35,084 nucleotides of DNA, taken from the NCBI RefSeq assembly GCF_030009775.1, contig NZ_JASCTH010000012.1:246072-281155 (forward strand). The letters are read 5' to 3'. A program made the position numbers and the translations under genes. Source of the DNA: Actinoplanes sandaracinus (lineage in GTDB: Bacteria; Actinomycetota; Actinomycetes; Mycobacteriales; Micromonosporaceae). A model generated the notes under the pieces. That model made no database searches, was not told where the DNA came from, and saw nothing but the letters and a program-made list of their open reading frames with translations. Positions 30,864 through 35,084 of this stretch are shown here, in pieces; positions within the stretch are counted from its first letter, which is position 1, and the number at the start of each line of letters is the position of its first letter.

Positions 30864-31400
30864 TCAGCACTTCGGCGGCTCACCATCGACGAGACTGAAC
30901 CGCATCGCGGTACCGAGCGCGACGAAGTGCAGGGTGGTGCCGGCCGGCATGGCGGCGGGCCGGATGTGGACGACGGGCTCGCCGCCGCGCATCCGCACCA
31001 CCTCGGCGATGGCCGGCAGCCCGTCGCGCTCTCCGGCACACCGGTCCGAGCCGGGTGGCAGGAAGTCGACCCGCGCGGGCACACCGGCCTGCTTCAGCCG
31101 CGCCGACAGGCCGTCCGCGTCGACGAGTTCCCGGACGGTGAGGGTGATCGTGCCGTCCGGTGCGGACTCCACCGACCAGGCGGCCAGCTCGATCGTGGGC
31201 GACGGCGGTCCGCCGGCGGGCAGGCTGAGAGCGGTGGCCAGCGCCACCGCGGCCAGGGCGGCTCCGGCCGGCAACGCGATCCGGCGCCGCCGGCGCAGCG
31301 CACCGCCACGGGTGGTGACCGCGTCGAGTTCGCCGGTCATCCGTACCGGCTCGAATTCGGCGCGGACCCGGCCGTACAACTCCTCGTTCTGGTCGATCAT
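30864..31400 (-). CDS. Putative membrane partner (anti-sigma-like) of the ECF sigma factor
   Basis: A 178-residue protein. A 35-residue cytoplasmic N-terminus (MIDQNEELYGRVRAEFEPVR, Arg-rich before the membrane) is followed by one TM helix at about 41-62 and an outer domain of about 115 residues with a cysteine pair (SDRCAGE, PPKC at the end). The ATG overlaps the sigma stop (ATGA, 31397-31400), the standard coupling of ECF sigma and anti-sigma. No zinc-binding HxxxCxxC motif is present, so any sigma binding would be of another kind. It is called a regulator by position. Confidence 0.7.
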   Translation of the reverse strand: MIDQNEELYGRVRAEFEPVRMTGELDAVTTRGGALRRRRRIALPAGAALAAVALATALSLPAGGPPSPTIELAAWSVESAPDGTITLTVRELVDADGLSARLKQAGVPARVDFLPPGSDRCAGERDGLPAIAEVVRMRGGEPVVHIRPAAMPAGTTLHFVALGTAMRFSLVDGEPPKC

Positions 31401-31891
31401 CGCAGTGCCTCCGTCTCGTCAGCGGCTTCCAGGTGGTCCCGCAGCGTGCGCGTCGCGCGGGCGAGGTGTGCGGTGACCGTGCCCGCGGCGATGCCGAGGG
31501 TGCGCGCGGTCGTCTCGCTGTCCAGGTCGAGGAAGATCCGCAGCGCGACGACCTGCCGTTGCCGTTCCGGCAGCGCCCGGAGGGCCGCCATCAGCCGCGT
31601 GTCGGGCAGGCCGTCGCCGTTCCCGGGTGGCCCGGCTCGGTCGTGCGGCACCCAGTCGGACGCCGGAATCTCCCGCCGCCACCGCCGCCACCAGGACACA
31701 TGCGCGTTCAGCGCGGTACGCACCACCCAGGCCCGGGGCGCCGGATGCCGGGCCACGGAGGGCCAGGACGCCCAGGCGCGGGCGAACGCCTCGGCGACCA
31801 GGTCCTCGGCCCGCTCCCGGTGGCCCACCACCGCCGTCACGGTCCGCAGGCAGTCGTCCCGCGCGCTCTCGTAGAAGATCGCGAACTCCAT
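31397..31891 (-). CDS. ECF sigma factor (SigE-like, sigma-70 family)
   Basis: A 164-residue extracytoplasmic-function sigma factor. Region 2 lies at the N-terminus (FAIFYESARDDCLRTVTAVVGHRERAEDLVAEAF cut at the usual helix, with ARAWASW following). Region 4 is near the end (ALRALPERQRQVVALRIFLD, then LDSETTARTLGIAAGTVTAH), with the recognition helix GTVTAHLARATRTL. The ATG at 31891 has AGGA four to five bases upstream. It is coupled to the downstream membrane protein by a 4-base overlap and divergent from the Wzz/BY-kinase-like gene. A clear auto-regulatory GGAAC promoter was not found. Confidence 0.92.
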   Translation of the reverse strand: MEFAIFYESARDDCLRTVTAVVGHRERAEDLVAEAFARAWASWPSVARHPAPRAWVVRTALNAHVSWWRRWRREIPASDWVPHDRAGPPGNGDGLPDTRLMAALRALPERQRQVVALRIFLDLDSETTARTLGIAAGTVTAHLARATRTLRDHLEAADETEALR

Positions 31892-32095
31892 CACGTCCTG
31901 TCTACGCGCAGCACCGCCGTTACGCTTACCCGGGCCGTTGACCTGCACTGATGTCGAGATCCACGCCATATCAGCCGTCCACCGTTCCGGTCCGCCGTAG
32001 CAACGAGTCACTATCGCCGGAATGATCGAAGCGCGGGGCGGCCACGAGGTGGAACAATTCCGGCTCAAGATCCGTGAGCGGGAGGACCACCAGAA

Positions 32096-33772
32096 ATGAC
32101 TACCTACGGACGATCCGCGCGACTGTTGCGCCGATACGGTCCATGGACTCTGGTGGTGACGACGGCGGCGATCGCTGCCGCCTACGGCCTGCACCGGTCC
32201 GCGCCGCCCCGGTACGTGTCGGAGGCGACCGTCCTGGTCGAATCCCGCACGGATCGCACCGTCCCGGCGACGGCCCCCGACATCGGCACGGAACGGGAGG
32301 TCGCCCTCTCCAACGCGGTCGTGCAGCCCGCCGCCGTGGCGGCCGGGTTCAGTGCCGGCGACTTCCGGGAGAACCTGACCGTCGACGTGGTCCCCGGCAC
32401 GCACGTGCTGAGGATCGCCTACACCGGCCCCGACAGGTTCAGCGCGCAGATCCGCACCCGCGCCCTGGTGGAGGCCTACGCCGGGTTCCGCACGAACGGC
32501 CCCGCCACCGTCAGGGTGCTCACCGGGCCGGCCCTGCCCGTCGAGCCGGTGACCCGCCCGCTCGCCCTCGACCTGGCCGCCGGCGCCGCCGCCGGCCTGC
32601 TGTTCGGGGCCGGCACGGCCGTGCTGCGTGCCCGCACCCGCGGCCGGATCCGCGGCCGCGACGACTTCGCCCGGCTGACCGGCACGCCCGTGCTGGCGAC
32701 CGTGCCGCGGCACCGCCGTCCCAGCGGAACCGGCGACGGCGTGCCCGTCGTCGTGCTGCGCGCACCCGGGTCGCCGGCCGCTGAGTCGTACCGCTACCTG
32801 CGGTCGCGCCTGCAGCCGTCGCTGCGTTCGACCGGCACCACCACGATCCTGGTGACCAGCCCCGGCGACCGGCAGGGCCGCACCACGACCGCCGCCAATC
32901 TGGCCGTCACCCTGGCCCAGGCCGGCCGTTCGGTGGTCCTGGTCGACGCCGACCTGCGCAATCCGCGGATGCACCACCTCTTCCAGGTGCCCGGCGACCA
33001 CGGCCTGACGACGCTGCTCGACGGCGACGCCACCGTCTCGGAGGTGCTGGAGGAGACGTCGGTGTCCCGGCTGCGGGTCGTTCCGGCCGGTCACCGCGAC
33101 GGCGACCACGTCGACCTGTTCGACAGCGGCCAGCTGGCACGGGTGATCCGGGCTCTCCACAAGCACGCCGACGTGGTGATCCTCGACTCGGCGGCGGTGC
33201 TCAGCGCCTCCGACGCGATCGTCCTGGCGGCGCTCGCCGACCAGGTGCTGCTGGTCGGCGACTTCGCCCGTACCAGCCGGGAATCGGTTCGCCGCGCTCT
33301 CGCCGAACTGGCCGAAGTCGCCGACGGCAACGTCAGCCCGGTGCTGGTCAACGTGCCGAAGAGCGCCGGCGCCCTGGTGCCTCGCCCGCGTACCCTGCTC
33401 GCCCCGGTGCTGGCGTCCACCCCGCCGGCCCGCGACCGCCTGTATTCGGACGCCGACGATGTCGCCCCGCCCGGAATGACCGCGCACGCCTATGTGGACG
33501 ACGAGGACGAGGACGACCCTCTCGCCGACTACTACGCTCGTACCGCCACCATCGCCGTCCCGGTGATCTACGGCTCGGCGCGGAACGCCACGGTCTACGC
33601 CTCGGCCACCGCCACGACGACCGCCGAGCCGGAAGAAGCCGACGAGGCCCGTGAGCAAACCCCGGACGAGACCGTGGACGAAGCTCCGGACGAGACCGTG
33701 GATGAGGCCGTGGACGAAACCCCGGACGAGACCGTGGATGAGGCGGAGACGGCCGAAAAGCAGAAAGCTTGA
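32096..33772 (+). CDS. Wzz/BY-kinase-like polysaccharide chain regulator with altered P-loop
   Basis: A 558-residue protein of the Wzz plus tyrosine-autokinase type that governs surface polysaccharide assembly. TM1 is at about 17-35, the extracytoplasmic Wzz-like part at 36-155 and TM2 at about 158-178. The cytoplasmic MinD/ParA-like domain runs from about 215 to 410. Walker A' (VVLVDADLRNPRMHHLF, 280-296) and a Walker B-like VVILDSA are present. The P-loop reads TSPGDRQGRTTTAANLA: Arg262 replaces the invariant lysine and Arg259 a glycine. Kinase activity is therefore doubtful. The C-terminus is acidic with repeats of PDETVDEA, plus scattered tyrosines (ADYYART, VIYGS) instead of a Tyr cluster. 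The ATG follows GGGAGGA. It is divergent from the ECF sigma factor. Confidence 0.85.
   Translation: MTTYGRSARLLRRYGPWTLVVTTAAIAAAYGLHRSAPPRYVSEATVLVESRTDRTVPATAPDIGTEREVALSNAVVQPAAVAAGFSAGDFRENLTVDVVPGTHVLRIAYTGPDRFSAQIRTRALVEAYAGFRTNGPATVRVLTGPALPVEPVTRPLALDLAAGAAAGLLFGAGTAVLRARTRGRIRGRDDFARLTGTPVLATVPRHRRPSGTGDGVPVVVLRAPGSPAAESYRYLRSRLQPSLRSTGTTTILVTSPGDRQGRTTTAANLAVTLAQAGRSVVLVDADLRNPRMHHLFQVPGDHGLTTLLDGDATVSEVLEETSVSRLRVVPAGHRDGDHVDLFDSGQLARVIRALHKHADVVILDSAAVLSASDAIVLAALADQVLLVGDFARTSRESVRRALAELAEVADGNVSPVLVNVPKSAGALVPRPRTLLAPVLASTPPARDRLYSDADDVAPPGMTAHAYVDDEDEDDPLADYYARTATIAVPVIYGSARNATVYASATATTTAEPEEADEAREQTPDETVDEAPDETVDEAVDETPDETVDEAETAEKQKA
33660..33750 (+). repeat. Intragenic repeat coding for PDETVDEA units
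   Basis: The sequence CCGGACGAGACCGTGGA(C/T)GA recurs three times with shortened copies between, at the 3' end of the Wzz/BY-kinase-like gene. It encodes an acidic, likely disordered tail whose copy number could change by slippage without losing frame. Confidence 0.75.
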
Positions 33773-33899
33773 CCCCCGATCGTGTCAGTTCATGGACAAC
33801 GCCAGGCGCACTGTCCGATTAGCGTCGGTCGTGGAGGTTGGAAGTCGTCACACAACGGGCATGCAGCCCGGAAGGCGCTACTCCTTGGAGGGTTGAGCG

Positions 33900-34157
33900 A
33901 TGACCACGATCAGCGAAACGACCGAACAGCTCCACGAAACCACCGAGAACGGCAAGGCCGGGCGCGCCCGGCAGGCGGTCAGCACGGCACGTGTCAGGGC
34001 GACCGAGACCGTGCGCCGCAATCCCAAGAAGTCCGCGACCGCGACCACCCTCGTCCTGGCCGCGGCCGCGGCGGCGGCCGTGCTCCTGAACCGCCGCCGG
34101 ACCACCAAGGCGTCCGCCCGCGGCCGCAACCGCTTAGCGGCCCTGCTGCACCGCTGA
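33900..34157 (+). CDS. Small single-TM protein of unknown function
   Basis: An 85-residue protein: a polar N-terminus rich in Thr and Glu (MTTISETTEQLHETTENG), a basic stretch (ARQAVSTARVRATETVRRNP), one alanine-rich TM helix at about 47-62 (ATTLVLAAAAAAAVLL), and a very basic tail (NRRRTTKASARGRNR). GGAGG precedes the ATG. It resembles small actinobacterial membrane proteins that may bind nucleic acid or phospholipid through their Arg/Lys ends, but no function is known to me. It ends at a strong bidirectional hairpin. Confidence 0.7.
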   Translation: MTTISETTEQLHETTENGKAGRARQAVSTARVRATETVRRNPKKSATATTLVLAAAAAAAVLLNRRRTTKASARGRNRLAALLHR

Positions 34158-34164
34158 CCCACCG

Positions 34165-34208
34165 ACGACGATGCCACCGCCCCCGACCGCGGGCGGTGGC
34201 ATCGTCGT
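34165..34208. terminator. Bidirectional terminator, 18-bp perfect stem
   Basis: ACGACGATGCCACCGCCC (34165-34182) is exactly complementary to 34191-34208 with an eight-base loop. It lies between the stops of the convergent small membrane protein gene (34157) and CBS gene (34212), so it can serve both directions. Confidence 0.88.
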
Positions 34209-34211
34209 GTC

Positions 34212-34649
34212 TCAGACCCGTTCGCCGGTGATGTAGCCGGCCAGCGTGCTCCGCTCCGTCTCCAACTCCCCGATCCGGTTCTTCACCACGTCACCGATGC
34301 TCACCACACCGCGCAGCGCCCCGTCCACCACCACCGGAACGTGCCGGAACCGCCGCTCGGTCATCAGCCGCTCGACGTCCTCCAGCTGTGCTTCCGGGGT
34401 GACGGTCCGCACCTTCGCGGTGGCGATCGAACTCACCGGTTCCGTCAGCACCGCCGCCCCGCGCGCCGCGAGGGCCCGCACGACGTCACGCTCACTGACG
34501 ATCCCGTCCACCACCGCACCGTCGCGCGACACCACCGCCGCACCGATACCGTGCTCCGCCAGAACGGCCAACAGCCGCTCGGTACTCGTCTCCGGCGTCA
34601 CGGTGATCACCTGTTCGCCTTTGACCCGCAGAATGTCGCTGATCCGCAT
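34212..34649 (-). CDS. CBS domain pair protein
   Basis: A 145-residue protein made of two CBS domains (about 8-62 and 72-128), of the stand-alone type related to the Mycobacterium hypoxic response protein 1. Motifs are VITVTPETSTERLLAVLAEH, GIVSERDVVRAL and VRTVTPEAQLEDVERLMTER, RHVPVVVDGALRGVVSIGDV. Such proteins bind adenine nucleotides and sense energy state. The ATG at 34649 has GGGAGAG upstream; the longer frame to 34742 lacks a ribosome site. Its location between stress-type genes and the rRNA operon is not informative. Confidence 0.9.
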   Translation of the reverse strand: MRISDILRVKGEQVITVTPETSTERLLAVLAEHGIGAAVVSRDGAVVDGIVSERDVVRALAARGAAVLTEPVSSIATAKVRTVTPEAQLEDVERLMTERRFRHVPVVVDGALRGVVSIGDVVKNRIGELETERSTLAGYITGERV

Positions 34650-34959
34650 CGTCTCTCCCTCACACTGGTGCTGCACTGGCCGGCCCGCGTACCACCCTCT
34701 ATGCCGAACCAGACGACCGCTGTCAAGAAGGACAATCTCCAAACAACCCGAACAGAGCGCGGCGGGTCACCGCGGGCGAAGCCCATCAGCCCAGGTCAAA
34801 CCCCTTCTTGGGTACGTCCACACCGTCCCCGACCGCACCACCAGGTTCCCGGCTTCGCCGCTACCGCCAAACCCCGCGACCGCCCCGCGCCGACACGCGG
34901 CTCAGCGAGACCGCCCGTTCACCGGCAGTCCCGCGCGGAGTGCCGCCGCGCAAACGCAG
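34650..34959. other. Gene-free spacer between the CBS gene and the rRNA operon end
   Basis: It should contain the promoter of the leftward CBS gene. I see no tRNA, open frame with a credible start, or repeat in it. Confidence 0.5.
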
Positions 34960-34989
34960 AAAGGCCCACCCCGTGTGGGGTGGGCCTTT
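34960..34989 (-). terminator. Terminator of the rRNA operon
   Basis: AAAGGCCCACCCC (34960-34972), loop GTGT, and GGGGTGGGCCTTT (34977-34989) form a 13-bp perfect stem. Read leftward it ends in a short T-run (TTTCTGCG), the usual end of actinobacterial rRNA operons, 11 bases after the 5S 3' end. Confidence 0.93.
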
Positions 34990-35000
34990 CATCACGTTGA

Positions 35001-35084
35001 GTCCGGCGGCGTCCTACTCTCCCACACCCTCACGAGTGCAGTACCATCGGCGCTGGAGGGCTTAGCTACCGGGTTCGGAATGTA
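35001..35084 (-). rRNA. rrf: 5S ribosomal RNA, 3' part (runs off the window)
   Basis: Read on the minus strand the sequence gives CATTCCGAACCCGGTAGCTA, then AGCGCCGATGGTACTGCACT and GGTGTGGGAGAGTAGGACGC, the conserved loop B to helix I part of bacterial 5S rRNA. About 84 of roughly 117 bases are inside the window; the 5' end, and presumably 23S and 16S rRNA, lie to the right. The exact 3' end (about 35001) is set by similarity to other actinobacterial 5S genes. Confidence 0.95.

Noticed and set aside
32051..32076. ECF-type promoter GGAAC-N17-CGTG before the Wzz/BY-kinase-like gene
   Set aside because: The transcript would start within a few bases of the ribosome site at about 32080, leaving too short a leader, and the -10 match is poor.
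31397..33658. 753-codon minus-strand frame extending the sigma factor upstream
   Set aside because: The real sigma start at 31891 has a ribosome site; the extension is the antisense of the Wzz/BY-kinase-like gene.
34700..34960. tRNA gene next to the rRNA operon
   Set aside because: No cloverleaf arms or T-loop GGTTCGA-type segment could be found on either strand.

Overview
The window is very GC-rich, with strong codon bias, many GTG starts and AGGAGG-type ribosome sites, and it ends in a 5S rRNA of actinobacterial type. Several features fit a motile member of the Micromonosporaceae, probably Actinoplanes or a close relative. These are a chemoreceptor with a FliA-like promoter, a SpoIIE/STAS/anti-sigma phospho-switch, a GlnII-type glutamine synthetase and an IdeR/DmdR-type iron box. 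No phage, insertion sequence or CRISPR array was seen. The genus is an inference; the class is well supported.

Layout. 1-5640: a leftward sugar-utilisation cluster (exported GH3 enzyme with a beta-trefoil insert, LacI regulator, lipoprotein sugar-binding protein), with a near-identical LacI-type palindrome in front of both the GH3 gene and the binding-protein gene. 5767-7697: a CoA-disulfide-reductase-like flavoprotein and a maltokinase-cap-like protein. 8069-11878: a three-gene acyl-CoA dehydrogenase/SDR/acyl-CoA dehydrogenase operon divergent from its TetR regulator, with two matching operator-like inverted repeats between them. 11902-14110: an orphan S-4TM pore-forming effector candidate, a small conserved protein and a patch of gene remnants. 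14168-17914: an L,D-transpeptidase, a ClgR-like XRE regulator and a compact second Rho factor. The rho gene is framed by C-rich tandem repeats on both sides. 17915-20830: an L7/L12-CTD-like membrane protein, a PAS/SpoIIE phosphatase, an anti-sigma ATPase and a STAS antagonist. 20922-24478: glutamine synthetase II followed by N-formylglutamate amidohydrolase across a 16-bp perfect hairpin, then a LysR/DJ-1 divergent pair. 24705-28013: a tandem universal stress protein, a methyl-accepting chemotaxis protein and a single-domain response regulator. 28158-30846: an iron-boxed siderophore-interacting protein overlapping a uridine-kinase-like gene, an emfourin-like inhibitor and a membrane protein. 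30864-33772: an ECF sigma factor with a membrane partner protein, divergent from a Wzz/BY-kinase-like protein with an altered P-loop. 33900-35084: a small membrane protein, a CBS pair protein, and the 3' end of an rRNA operon entering from the right.

The strongest candidate for something undescribed is the compact Rho paralogue. It has C-rich, G-poor repeat arrays before it (six 39-41 bp units plus two 35 bp units) and after it (five to six ~60 bp units). These look like ready-made Rho-loading tracts and suggest a self-regulating termination module. Second are the orphan S-4TM gene beside decaying genes, and the glnA hairpin that swallows the start codon of the next gene. All functional statements come from reading the sequence; no database search was run.
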